A DNA stretch of 64,000 nt from Polydactylus sextarius (Eukaryota > Chordata > Actinopteri > Polynemidae), in assembly GCA_016801845.1 (NCBI GenBank), contig CM028925.1:7018501-7082500 (forward strand), read 5' to 3'. Of this stretch, positions 44,941-56,475 are shown piece by piece (positions within the stretch are counted from its first letter, which is position 1; every line of letters starts with the position of its first letter). The position numbers were made by a program, and so were the translations under genes. Below the pieces are notes generated by a model. That model did not search any database. It saw only the letters and a list, made by a program, of their open reading frames with translations, and had not been told where the DNA came from.

Positions 44941-46176
44941 AGTCAGCTACAGAAGCCAAATAGTCCCACAGATGAGCGACGGAGCTAGACAGCAGGGTAA
45001 ATTTTACATTTTAACATGGTAAAATATAATGTCCGTGTCACCATTGGCCAGAATCAATTCAGCAGGATAAAGGGACGTGTTTCCCAATGACGTCTGGGAG
45101 AGGAAACTCCATATTTTCCCTGTTGTGATAAAGTAGTAGTGTTCACTATCAGGCTACATTTTAACAAGAAGCGTTAGCATATGATCGTCACACAAAGACA
45201 CAGCTGTTTCTGTTAAAAGTAAGTAAAAGTTTAACAGACCCGCTGTTCAACTACAAAAAGAAGTTGCCCCAAATTGGCATTTTGTTTGAGTGGCAAAAAA
45301 AAAAAAAAAAAAAAAAGTCTTCCCCATATGAGAGGATGGTTTTGGTTGTGCTGTAATAGCCCCATTAGTCTGAAATGTCAACTCATAGGCGTCAGACAAA
45401 TTCTGAAGCATAATGGTGGCATTTCTACTCCCGAAAGAACAAAAATAATTGGGGGAAACGCTCAATTTTTACAATTTCTAGACTTGGTGCGAGATAGAAA
45501 AATGTACATAAAATGAAAAGGGCTGTTGCCAACTCGGACAAAATAATATTAATACTCGTCTTAAAACTCTATAGGCCTACTAGTCGAGTCCTAATGCACT
45601 CAACAGCGAGGTGAAGCACATCAGGAATAATGAAAGCTTTAGTTTCATGTCGTTTTCCTTATTTTCTTTTCCACTTTAAAAGCATTAATGGACCTCTAAT
45701 GCATCGAGATCTCATGCTTAGGTGGACTATTGATTTCATCAGCCATATTTCTATCTAGATTGTATTAGTCATGTTACCTTTTTTTTCTTTTTTTTTTCTT
45801 TTTTTTGGTCTTTCCCCATTGCTGCGTGCAGTACATTGTACTATTCCATTAATCACATAAAATCTATCCTAAAATCTGTCTAAGTTCAGAGAGTTCTTTT
45901 CTCCATAAAACTCCTTCACTTTTATTCCTCCCCCCATTGTCGAATAATGTCTTTTAAGTCTGGGTGATAGCATCAAGTTCAGGCTGTATCTTGCTCCCAG
46001 GCTGCCTTTATGGTAAATAGCCTGTGATAACCATCCTTATTATGTCTGATGCTGCCAAGTTGTCACCATCTATGAAATAATACCACTATTAGCAGCTAAT
46101 GGTGAGCTCTACAAAAGACAGATTTGGAGTAAAGACACTATTAATTCTCTAAGGGTCAAATACAATAACTGTGCAA

Positions 46177-46204
46177 GTGTGTGTGAGTGTGTGTGAGTGT
46201 GTGT
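46177..46204. repeat. (GTGTGTGA)n short tandem repeat
   Basis: Octamer repeated three times with a partial end. Confidence 0.85.
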
Positions 46205-48362
46205 AGCTACGCAGTATGAGAATATTTAATGGTGCCATTTAATCACAATTGAGGTCACACGAGGACACTCGAGCAACACGGAGAGTTGCGCTAAAGACAT
46301 CACATCAGTCCAGAGATTAGCACGAGCGTTAGATGGATGGATGAGTGCGGAGTGGCAGCATAATTAGAGCTTGTTATGACAATTTATAACCAAAATATCT
46401 CAGGGAAGCTGCCGGACCAAGATGGTTAATATTTCATTGTCAAAACACAGCGGGGGGAGGTGGAGAAACTGGTGAAATTGGAGATAAAAGACTGAAACTG
46501 GTTTGTTTTTCATTTTCAAGGCCTTGTGCTTTGGAATGCACATATAGAGGTTTTAATCAGTGAGTCATTTCCCTTCCCGTGTGTTAAATCGAGGTTTAAT
46601 ATCAGATAAAAAACCAACCATTCCTCTTATATGTTGAGTTAATAGGAGGGTATGTGATGGTGTTAAAAGAGGCCTCGCAGGGAGCTGAGCTATTTTTGGG
46701 AGGGTGTGTGTGTATGTGTGTGTGGGGGGTGTGTCTAACATTAGGTGATGACAGCTTCTGGACTCATGTGGAGTTCTGAAAAGGGTTTTTTTTTTTTTTT
46801 TATATCGCAGCAAAATACCACTAACAATCTGCTGCCGAGAAGAGAGAGGCACTAATTACTGGTTCTAGGCCTCAGTGTGTCATGATAGAGGATTTTTTTT
46901 TCTAAAGGGACTGTCTGGCACAAGAATTTCAAGACAGATTGTTTGATCGCTCATTAATACCAAATCTGGGCACATTGGAGTTTTTAGTTTGACAGATATT
47001 CGACAGCTAAGCGAAGCTGCTCCGGAGGCCGGAGTGGTGACTGTGTTTCTAATCAAACTAAACTCATAACACAAATATGATGCTTTTTTTTTTCCCTAAC
47101 ACCTTTTCTATTAGATTAGGCGTTCAGATTCTTAACTATACAGCTTCAAAGATCTATTCAGATTAGTAACTAGTCTGCAGACTAATATGTCCATTGTTAT
47201 TAATGGATGAAGGCTGCGTTTGTTGTGTTATATCTTTTGAGTGTGACCTTCGAAGTTTACCTCAGAATGGTTCATATTTTAAATAATTAATGCATCGATC
47301 GAGAGAATATAATGGAGGTTGAAAGTGCTCCAGTTCTCAGCTACAAGGATTTACTGTGTTTTTCTGTCTTTTGTGACACTATCATGAATACTTGGGTTAT
47401 GTTTTAAATATTGAACCATTAACGGTCGTCCAACACCCGAAATGGGTATTGATAAATATCTATTGATAAAATGGATATGGATGAAAAAAGGAGGAGAGGA
47501 GGAAAAATAGTTATTATCAGTATAATGTTTGTCTGCCATGCTGTTACGAGAATTGTCGTCTTTTGAAGACAGTTTTTTTTCATCCTTTTGTATAAATTAG
47601 GATCTGTTTGATCTTTGTGACGCTGTGTAAATAGATTTTGATTGGCTCTCCGTGTTTTTATCACTCATCAAATCGCTCATGAAAGTGATCCCGAGGATAT
47701 TATTTGCCACTGTCATCATCGTCGTAGATGCGGTGTGGACTCTGTCATCCGCTGCAGTCAGATAGATTTTTAAAACTATGTATTTATAGTTATCATGATT
47801 GTTATCCTTCCCAGTGTGCACCGCCCTTAGGAACATAAGCTGTAAATAGTGATTGTTAAGTGTAGCCTCGGATGGATTTAAACTGTTGGAAAATATTGAC
47901 CTTGAAAGTTCAGATTGATTGTTGAAGAGGCAGTGAGACGAGCTGAAAACACTACACAGTGATGATTATTTGATGATTATTTTTGGAAATCTCTTTCTTC
48001 TTAGCAGCTAAATACGCCGCTATGCTCATTGGTTAGTTCTGTCAGTCTGTAGTCAGGTGTGGGCCAAAACCAAAAAGTTGAGCTAAAAGAAGCTAAGGTG
48101 GAGTTGGGTGGTACTTGAATTTGATGATTATTATCAGCAGTGATGACGTGTGGGGCGTCTGTTCTATTCTAATCAATACTCTGATCTTCAGAGTCTGTCA
48201 TGATGAGTACAGACTTTTCTCTAATTACTGACAATGAAAGAATCCTTCAGCTTTCAGATGTTAAATCTTTAAATACAGCTCCGCTTCCCAGCGTGGTCAC
48301 TGACCTGCTGTTTTTTTTTTTTTTTTTTTTTTTACTAACACTAGCTCGTCTGGTTTCAGCTG

Positions 48363-48373
48363 AAGATGGCGGA
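48363..48373 (+). promoter_or_regulatory. YY1-like motif (AAGATGGCGGA)
   Basis: Matches the YY1 core AAGATGGCGGC at 10 of 11 positions. A polypyrimidine tract and a TTTCAG precede it. A similar AAGATGGCGT is at 50301. Such motifs occur in promoters and in transposon 5' regions; there is no other promoter evidence here. Confidence 0.2.
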
Positions 48374-49250
48374 CGCTCTGAGCGGCGCACACTAGAAGTA
48401 CAAGCAGCCCAGGAGATGTATTGGCTCTTTGTAGACTGGTTCAATGATCGGCCCAAATGTTTTATCGAGTAAAATGTTTTGACCAATGATATATGAACCA
48501 TAAATACGTATTGAACACATTGTTTGATGAATAGGATAACAAAGTTTAGACTCAGCCGAGGATTTTCACTCAGCGTGGCGGGATATCATCGGGGAGGCAC
48601 GATGAAGGGGAAAAGAATAAATTGGAGGAGCAGAATTAGAAGTGAATCTATTACTATGCGTCAATATAAAGTGATCTGGGGCTGTGGGTGTTTTTAAATG
48701 CAATTGGAAAAAAAAAACCAAAACAATAAAACAAACCGTTTGGGCTGAGAGGAAAAAAACAAAAACAAGGAAGGGGTCAGAGAGGATGTTGTTTGGCCGT
48801 GTATGCAGCATTTCGATTGGCCTGAAATTACCCAACAGACTGAAATTAAATCAGACATCCACAAATAAAACATGGTTTTTGGTTCAAGTAAATAGAGGGC
48901 TAACAAATAGTTCACTCCCAAATAAACAAAGTGCATGAGTCTAGAGTTTTTTGTTTGTTTGTTTTTTGTTTTTTTTTTTTTTATCTGTTTGGCTGTTTGG
49001 AATTAAACTCATTCGCCTTGACAACACATCAAAGCAAATTGGTGCTAACTTTGAAATTTATGTAATTCTAAAACTGTCAGACTTCCTGATCAAGGGTCAT
49101 TCTGTATTTTTTTTTTTTTGTCAAGTCAGTCTTAACAAAATAAAAAAAAAGAGAGATTGGACTAAATATATAAAAGAAAACGCTGCCCGTGATGAGGTTT
49201 ACCATGAACCAAGGCTAAAGCTGTGTACACACAAACACAGGGACATTTTT

Positions 49251-49255
<5 letters not shown>

Positions 49256-49283
<28 letters not shown>
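49256..49283. repeat. (GT)n microsatellite
   Basis: Fourteen units, directly after a poly(T). Confidence 0.95.
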
Positions 49284-49285
<2 letters not shown>

Positions 49286-49466
49286 GGTTTATAAAAGCTT
49301 TGCATAGCTGCACATGAATGCCTCTGCCTCTGTGTACCTGATTGCTGAGCTACATCAGCACCGCTCATCCTTCCACGTGGTTAAAAACTAACGGCCGTAG
49401 CTATTTTTAGCGGCGTCAATAATTCATGAATCACGACATGCACCTGTAAACGACCATCGGCCACGT

Positions 49467-49491
49467 CGCCGCCGCCGCCACCGCCGCCGCT
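49467..49491. repeat. (GCC)n trinucleotide repeat
   Basis: Eight imperfect GCC units interrupted by ACC. Confidence 0.9.
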
Positions 49492-49674
49492 GCTTCTCAC
49501 TTGTGATTATAATCAAATGTCAGGAAGGTGATCAATAACGGCGCTAATGTTAGATGAACATGCTCATATTAAAAAAGATCCTAAAGTGCTTCAGGATTAG
49601 AGATTAAACAAATGGTCCTATAGTAAATTTACATCTAACCCAGGATGGTGAGGATAGACAGAAATTGTAGTTGT

Positions 49675-50565
49675 ATGTGTTTTTATGCTTCATCGTTAAG
49701 ACCACCTTCTTATTATTATGCCATTATGCTGAGGTGGGGCCTTCATGGATCGAATTGATTCGTCCAAAACATCCAAGATTTGTAGATTTGTAGAATTTGG
49801 AGCCAATTCAACACCTTAAACTCATTGTTGTCGTTCCTTAATGCATCGCAAACTAAATTGGCAGGAGCATTATCCTGCTGAAAGAGGCCAGTGCCACTAG
49901 GGAAAACTGTTTCCATGAACTGATGGAACTGATCTTCTCTCCATCGGCCTGTGATTCAGTTCTGATGCTCAGACGTCCATTGTAGACGCTTTTGGCAGTG
50001 GACTAGTCTGTGGCTACACAGAGTAGTGACAGGGTAGTTCTGTCTCAAATCGTTGTGCACTTACCAGAAATGACAATCGCAACGTCGTCATCTTCTCCTT
50101 TTTAATTGTGAATTGCCACTGTACAGAGCGTTAATGATCCGTTTGGACCACGATTGTCGCCCGCCAACATATCTGCCTGCTTGTTTTCAATAATAATCAA
50201 TAATTAAAGTCTTACTAGTGCTGCTGTTTGCTTGCCCCATGTTTCATATGAGGTGGTGATTACGTCACCGCCGCCGTCCCTCTACTTCAGCTACGTAGCC
50301 AAGATGGCGTCACTGAGGGTGAGAAGTGTCCATGGTTTCACATTCAACTTTTTATTGTTATGAATGCACCATCCAGGTATTAACAGTGCACTGCATTTTG
50401 CCATATTTTACCATATCACCAATCGTCACAACTTGACCTGCTGCTTCCAACATCAACTTCAAGGACAAAATTTTCACATTCTGCTTAATACTGACAGGAG
50501 CCGTTATAATGAGATCCATGTTAATCACTTCATATAGTCACAGTGTTGCAGCTGATCGGTATACT
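49675..50565 (-). mobile_element. Decayed Tc1/mariner transposon with transposase remnants on the minus strand
   Basis: The right terminus CAGCTGATCGGTATAC (50549-50564) and the left ATCGTTAAGACCACC (near 49692) are decayed versions of the Tc1-type end ATACACCGATCAGCC...ATGACCACC. Minus-strand translation yields HCQKRLQWTSEHQN followed by a stop in place of W, then FHQFMETVFPSGTGLFQQDNAP (about 49863-49927, keeping the second catalytic Asp in QQDNAP) and NNEFKVL. These are Tc1 transposase landmarks in the right order. The segment with the first catalytic Asp (W.DESRF) is missing by deletion. Between about 50170 and 50430 the sequence does not fit the family and may be an insertion. The element cannot make transposase. 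Confidence 0.85.
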
Positions 50566-52105
50566 TTTTTCATAAAGTTTGAGAACTATAGAGGAGGCAT
50601 ATTTAATCAGACCAGGGGTCTGACATGTCCTTTCTGGTTTTTCCACAGAGCCTACGTTTCCCATAATACGACTCATTAGCAGCTGCCATGATTTTTTTTC
50701 TCTGCCACCTTGAATGAACTGTTTTAGACCTCATGTCTCTGATCCACGACACAGACTGGCTGTCAAGACTTTTAAATCTCAAACCATGGACGGGGGGGGG
50801 TCCACGTCTTTACTTTCAAACTGACTCCAACATTAATAAATACATCAAAATCTGTATTCTCACTACAGACTATCAAGATACCGCCTGCTATGAGACTTTG
50901 TAATGCAAAAGCCTCAAGTGATGAAGTGGATTTTTAATTAGAAGCTGCTCAGAAACACGTCACTGTGACAGTGATTGTACCAAACGAGCCATAAGGCCAC
51001 CGCTGAAACTAATATAGTGTCAAAACAAGTGAATCATTACTTGGCTGTGGGATTCACTTGAGGGTCAAATTGATGAATTTTTTTTGGAATTTTGTTTGAC
51101 CAGACTGACCCTTTAGGAGGTCGTCATGGCAACGTTACAGCACTGTTTCCTTTCCCAACAAGTAGGAGCACAAAAAAATCACATATCGGCAGCTGTAAAA
51201 CTCATTGTCGTGAGCTGTGATAAGCCTCCGAATGCACCGGTAGTCATGACAATGAAGAGCAGACTCCAGTGTCGGAGCCGTTCTGACTCGCTCACATGTC
51301 ACATGTCACCTCCGGAAGGCACGAAGAGGTGAGCATGAAAATAGCTGCTGTCAGGAACACAACATCATGCGGCGCCAGCTTGTATGAAATCCCTCCTTGT
51401 CATCATGTGCATCTTTTTTTTTTTTTTTTGTTTTCCAACAGATTCGAGAGGTTGAGTTTTCTGCAGGTGATGCTGTCTTGTTTACTCAGTCATGTTTTTT
51501 GTTTTTTCCTCCTTCTCATCTTTTTGAACTAAAATAAGCCTTAGTGCAGAAAGTGCCTATTACACTGCATCATTACAGTGTTGTATTGTGAAAAAATAAC
51601 AAGATGAATAATTTCAGAACTCGTACACGTACGCATGGTACCTGACATCTTTTTAGGAGACTTAATTTATGTCTTTTCTCTGAAAATTGAATGTAAGAAA
51701 AGACACTACATAAGTGGGTCAGCTCACTTGTCGCTTTATTGTAGTTTTGTTTTTGTTTTTTTTATACCCCTTAATAGAAAGACTTCAGTTTAAATGTGTT
51801 GGTTATAAGTCACATTAAATGTGGGAAAAGTTCTGAAATGATTTATGTTGGTTTAGGTTTTTTTCTTCATCACAAAAACCTGCAGAAATAACCGGAACTT
51901 TTTATATGCAGTCTTCTTTGAACGCTGAGGTTGTGCTTTTGTTTTTAAGCTGCCTGAATCCATAAAATATTATAATTGAGTGTAATTAAAGGAGGTCGTG
52001 TGACCTTTTCTTTTTAAAAGAAAACTGCTGTATCCTCTGATTCAACCTGACCTTTACTTTCTTACATTGTTAAATACAACTTGAAGCCCTGAGCTCTGGT
52101 TCAGA
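50566..52105. other. Spacer
   Basis: No convincing gene. G8 at 50793-50800, poly(T) at 51415-51430. A 68-codon frame starting at 51126 ends beside a possible splice donor (AAGAG|GTGAGC at 51329/51330), but nothing else supports an exon. Confidence 0.45.
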
Positions 52106-52116
52106 AAAAAAACAAA

Positions 52117-52147
<31 letters not shown>
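52106..52147. repeat. Long poly(A) tract
   Basis: About 40 bp of A interrupted by AACAAAC, 56 bp before the transposon at 52204. Confidence 0.9.
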
Positions 52148-52148
<1 letters not shown>

Positions 52149-52187
52149 AAGGTATTGATGATTACGCCAGAAATTCGCTTCCTGTAT

Positions 52188-52207
52188 TGTACAAATCGAT
52201 TTGTACA
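52188..52207. repeat. Perfect 20-bp palindrome at the transposon junction
   Basis: TGTACAAATCGATTTGTACA is fully self-complementary. It spans the left target duplication (52198-52203) and the first four bases of the element. Confidence 0.95.
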
Positions 52208-52799
52208 GAGCCCCTAAAGGGACATGGCAGGAAAAAAAAACAGGGTTGGAAAAAAAAAAAAAAAAAAAAAAAAAAACAGGGTTGGAAAAAAAAAAAAAAA
52301 AAAAAAAAAAAGATCTTGCAAAAGTTTCATTTAAGTTGATGTACTTCAGGGTCAGTTTAGAGACTGTAAACAAACACAACAATGGAACGTATTCACCCGC
52401 GGGAGAAGTTCATACACTTTTATTTTGAGATTGGCCTCAAATATCAAGACATTAAATCAGTGCTTACCTGTAAACACGGTTGTCATATAAGTGAGAGACA
52501 TCTGAAGCGCCTGCGAATAACGTACTGTGACCTGGCGGTCCTGATTGAATTCATTAATTCATTCATTGAATTCCCGCAGAATTTTAGGAGTCTGTGGCGG
52601 ACGGTGTTGTTAGTACACCGACCAGACCTAGTACAGCTGCGGAATGGGCTGACGAGAGATGGTGAAATACTGTTTATTATCAGTATTTTTATGGTCAAAT
52701 GATATCGTGACTAAAAACTACGTCTTTTGTTTTTTTTGTTTTTTTTTCAACCCTATTTTTTTGATCCTTCCATGTCCCTTTAGGGGCTCCGTAGATTTG
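52198..52799 (+). mobile_element. Integrase-type DNA transposon, internally deleted, with 6-bp target duplication
   Basis: The element spans 52204-52793 (590 bp). Its left end TACAGAGCCCCTAAAGGGAC continues ATGG, and its right end is the inverted copy with a single mismatch in the first 24 bases (TACGGAGCCCC... on the minus strand). Similarity continues imperfectly to a shared CAGGGTTG/CAACCCT about 40 bp in. GATTTG is duplicated at both flanks (52198-52203 and 52794-52799). Left subterminal sequence has poly(A) runs split by a duplicated ACAGGGTTGG (52240 and 52277). The interior encodes a short frame (52382-52702) resembling the start of an integrase-core transposase. A 6-bp duplication and TAC-starting ends fit the IS3EU-type superfamily as I remember it; that assignment is inference. 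Confidence 0.8.
52382..52702 (+). pseudogene. N-terminal remnant of a transposase (helix-turn-helix part), truncated
   Basis: A 106-codon frame begins MERIHPREKFIHFYFEIG. Residues about 13-45 read YFEIGLKYQDIKSVLTCKHG, then CHISERHLKRL. This is a helix-turn-helix pattern that I associate with fish integrase-core (rve) transposases, which start with a YF.LG..YKDI...L...HG..IS.RHLKR motif. The expected DDE catalytic core, some 200 or more residues long, is absent: after LAVLIEFIN the frame continues into unrelated sequence (FPQNFRSLWRTVLLVHRP) and stops near the right terminus. It lies wholly within the terminal inverted repeats. A frame that is still open suggests a fairly recent deletion derivative, but no activity is expected. 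Confidence 0.55.
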
Positions 52800-55700
52800 A
52801 GCTCTTTTTTTTTTTTTTTTTTTTTGTGTGTGAACATGTGCTGGACAGTACGCAGCAGGTCGTGTCAACCAGGATCGACTCAGTGGAAATGCCACCGTGT
52901 ACAAAAACGGCGTGCAAAGAAAAAGAGAAGGGGTCGAGAAGAGTTTTAATGAATTGTGACATCCGTGTGCTTGTTAAAGTCAACGACACCTTTTCAAAAG
53001 AGTAATCTTTTTGTCGATTTGATGTGATTTTCCAGCACGAGGTAGAAATATCCATTGCAATCAGCTATTCTGATACTGTATATTTCCTTGAGTAGGCATA
53101 TACACATGCATGCAGGTTGTAGCCATGTTTGTGCTTCATGCGCCGACGTAGGCTGTGATAAACTATTCTCGGCATGTGCTTCCTTCCTTTCATTTTGTGT
53201 CCTGTGACCCTGAAAATTGATAAAGGGCCATCACCCGCGAAGATGTTCGAGACCTCGAGAAATGTGTCTCAGAGGAGCGGTAGCCTAGAGTAGCTTAGAG
53301 TGGTGGATCTTCAGTTGTATGCTATATTTTTTGGTTGTTTTTTTTTTTTTTTTCTTTGATCGGAATCTGCTTATTGATCTCACAGGTAAAAAGCTGGTTT
53401 TAGTGTAATATTAATCATATTGTGATAGCGTGATGGTTGAAACTCATGAATCTGTGGCGAGAGAGGTCAAACTTCATTAACAGCCATTCACCAACAGATA
53501 ATTCAGTAGATGTCTATGTTTAGCTTTTCTTTATATATTCGTTCTTCACCCATGTCTGATCTCCTCTTCATGTCATGTCTTATTCCTCCGTGCTTTGATG
53601 AGCCACTTATGACTAAGACAAGAAGTGAAATCCATTTCCTCCGCACCAGCAAACAAAGACGCTGTTTGCTGAATAAAATTCCTCCATCTCCTTTACACCT
53701 GTTTCCACCAGTGAGCAAAAAAAAAAAAAAAAAAAATGCAGCCGCAATAGCTGAATGGAAAGCCATAACACCTGAATCATACAATCAGAATGTCACAAGT
53801 GAAATAAACCAACAATGTTAGCTCAGTTTCCAGCGCCACTGACAGGTACTTAATTTTATTTTTATTTATTTATTTATTTTTAACCATCATTGAGCTCTGA
53901 GGTCCACTGTAACAAACAACACAATAGCAAAAGGATGCGTTTTGGTTGAGTGCAATCAATTACTGTGAAAGCGAAGGGGGAAAGTATGTGTCTGTGTGTG
54001 TTTGGGGGGCGTGGGGGGGTGATGTAGCTGAGTTTAGAGCATAATATTACCTCTGAACGTGGGCGAAGACTATTTAAAATAGAGTTCGACGGAGTTCGAA
54101 GACCTTGAAAGGCTTCGCGTTCCTCTGAGACCAGGTAGAAAATGAGAAGGAGGGTGGGCGGTGGTGTCGAGAGGAAAGAAGGCGACTGACAAACCACTCG
54201 TAGGTAATATGCGTCATCAGCGTGGATTAAAAGTAAACCTCTCAGTGGGGGGGCTGGAGCCATTACTGTAATGATGAAAGGCAGACGAGGAAGAGTGTGC
54301 ACTTTTTACCTCTGGACTTCATTAAAAGGAGATTCACTGGGCTTAGTTCCGAAGATCACTGGTGCCAGAGAGAGTAAAAGGGGCGATGGGGCTATGGGGG
54401 GACTTAACAGAGCATGTGTGACAATCTATATGCACAGGAGTAAAAGGTGTAGCATCTATGTGTGTGTGTTTAGTGTTTAAGCATGCGGTGACCTCACCTC
54501 TGACGGTCAAAGATGAAAGACGCGTCTCTCTGATGAGGCCCGATAAGACACGAGATGTTCCTTATCTCCCCTCGTAGCTTTGGGATTAGCATCGATAAGT
54601 TTTTGGAGTTTTAATTAGCGGTGGCGGTTCCGTAAAAGCGGTGATAAAGCAAGGTCAGCTGTTAGAGCTGTGTGATGGCAAGAACGATGGAATATAAGGG
54701 GCATCATGATGCAGGAGTTGCATTTCCATAAATATATCACGATTTTTTTCAAAGGTTTTTTTAGGATTACCGATTTTTTTGGAGCCTCTGTGATTTAACG
54801 CTGTACATCAGGTTAGCGTCCTGCTAACTGTGCTCTCTGATTCATTTCGTTCCCCAGTCATTTCAGTGCTCTACACCTCCTCAGTGCCATTTTTATTGCA
54901 GAAGCTAACGCTTCCACTAGACACAGCCATTGTTGTTAATGTTGCGAGCCGCCATGTTTGCTAACGCTAAATCATAAATCATAGTCTGCGTGGATTTAAA
55001 CACAAAATAAACGACTTGAACCACTTAAAGGACGCTAGGGTAGCAGCATGGCCCTACACTCCTGCCTGTCTTAAAATCAACCTCATTCTGCCACCAAGGT
55101 GAACTGTTGTTTCAAATTCAGTAAATTGTTTAAATCATGTGTATCATTAATATCAGATGCTCTTATCACCTTCAGGACTTTAAACTTTCTCTTATGTGAA
55201 TGACAGAAAGCAGAGTGAGATTACTGGTTTACCTCAAATGACCTCATCTACATTTGATCCGGTTGCAGGCACTTAATCATTCAGGGGTCACTGACCAGAG
55301 TCTGAAAATCTGCAAACTCACTGATAATTGACACTTTATGAAGATGTGGACTCCTGGTTCCATATTTGCATGAGAACTGCTGGTGGTCCTCAGACAGCAC
55401 TGTGAACACCGGCGGGGGCAGCTCAGGTACTCTGTATTCCTTTCGCTCCGCTGGCTAGCGCTAATTAGCATTACGCAACGACCCGGTGACCTAGCAGCAG
55501 CAGCACCTGGCACACAAACCCTCATTTTATACTAAGACTTCGGTGAGGAGATTGTTGGAAAAAAATGATGACTTTCATGTAAAACATTGATTTCACCAAG
55601 TGAGGTGAGTAAATATACATGAGTTTACAGACGCATCCTGTCTGTACCCGGCTCTTATCTAACCTCCTCAGATGTAATCTCGATAGAAGCGCTGACCAGC

Positions 55701-56084
55701 TGCACGGCTAATTTCCTGACTGGGAAGCCTCAGCGTGTCCACATGGAAAAACACAATGTCAGAGCCGTTCCATCAGCGGCCGCCCCACAGGGCAGTGTAC
55801 TAACATCTTAATTCTGGTCTGGGAATACAAGGATTGGCTAAATTTACTCCATGTAAACAACTCTATGGTTTGACTTGGGACTTGGCCTCTTAAAAAGGGG
55901 TTGTAATTCACATGTGTTGTGTTCTGTCTGACCTCGTCTACGCCTGACTTGGTCAGAGCACTGATACAGCATTCTGCAGCCTCCTGCTCTTTACTCAACA
56001 TTTCAACCATTTTTTTTTCTTTTTGGTTTTTGGCTGATTTGATTCTCAGTCCCACGAGTATTTTGCAGTCCTTTTATGAAATAG
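52800..56084. other. Spacer, with one GATA-motif cluster
   Basis: No gene. Poly(T) at 52806-52825 and 53340-53354, poly(A) at 53718-53736, a (TTTA)n run at 53861-53880, and G-rich text at 54004-54020. An octamer-like ATTTGCATGAG is near 55364 in the repeat-poor stretch 55260-55520. Confidence 0.5.
54541..54650. promoter_or_regulatory. GATA/homeodomain motif cluster, possible enhancer
   Basis: GATA cores occur at 54541-54547 (CGATAAG), 54561-54567 (CTTATCT, the consensus AGATAAG on the minus strand), 54593-54599 (CGATAAG) and 54642-54647 (TGATAA). A TAATTA homeodomain core is at 54612-54617. Four GATA sites in 110 bp of repeat-free sequence is more than expected, but short motifs are common. 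Confidence 0.25.
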
Positions 56085-56475
56085 TTGTGGCCTAATTTTG
56101 CCTGATTTTGCAGAGGCTTTTCCAGAGTAATTAAAAAAAAAAAAAAAAAAAGTTTTTGATGTTTTTAGACATTTGTTGCAGGAGCAGGTCAAAAAAAAAC
56201 TTTTAAAGAGGAAAAAAAAATTGCAACTTATTCCTGCAACAAAAAGACTAAAAACAGCCCAACTTTCATCGCAGTTTACCTCCTTTTAATATTGCACACG
56301 TTTCATGCGTCAAAGAAACAAGGAAGTGACATCACTAACGTTTGGCTGGAAACAAAGATGATTGATCCCAAAAAAAAAAAAAAAGTTGCAGAAAAGTTCA
56401 AAAGGTCAAAATTGCAAGAATTTGCGCAGATTGGTTGAATTTGTTTTAATAGTTCAGATTTAATAGCTGAGTTCT
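56085..56475. repeat. AT-rich interspersed repeat (MITE-like), copy 1
   Basis: Text rich in TTGCAG, TTGCAAC and poly(A), ending with GATTGGTTGAATTTGTTTTAATAGTT (26 bp, 56429-56454), of which 24 bases are identical to 59671-59696. The phrases resemble the interior of the CCAGGATTTTG-ended element at 28232. Ends not defined. Confidence 0.45.

Larger units (their letters stand above)
44941..49674. other. Spacer with simple repeats
   Basis: No gene recognised. Poly(A) at 45295-45317, mixed poly(T) at 45779-45806, (GTGTGTGA)n at 46177-46204, poly(T) at 46786-46801, 48310-48333, 48969-48983 and 49108-49119, (GT)n at 49256-49283 and a CCG-rich run at 49467-49491. 45600-46170 is repeat-poor apart from the poly(T). 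Confidence 0.5.

Noticed and set aside
51126..51332. Possible first coding exon with ATG in good context and donor AAGAG|GTGAGC
   Set aside because: The 68-codon peptide is unrecognised, no promoter or second exon was found, and GTGAGC is common by chance.
53880..54302. 140-codon minus-strand frame
   Set aside because: Low-complexity Leu/Pro content from C/T-rich sequence, no domain and no supporting signals.
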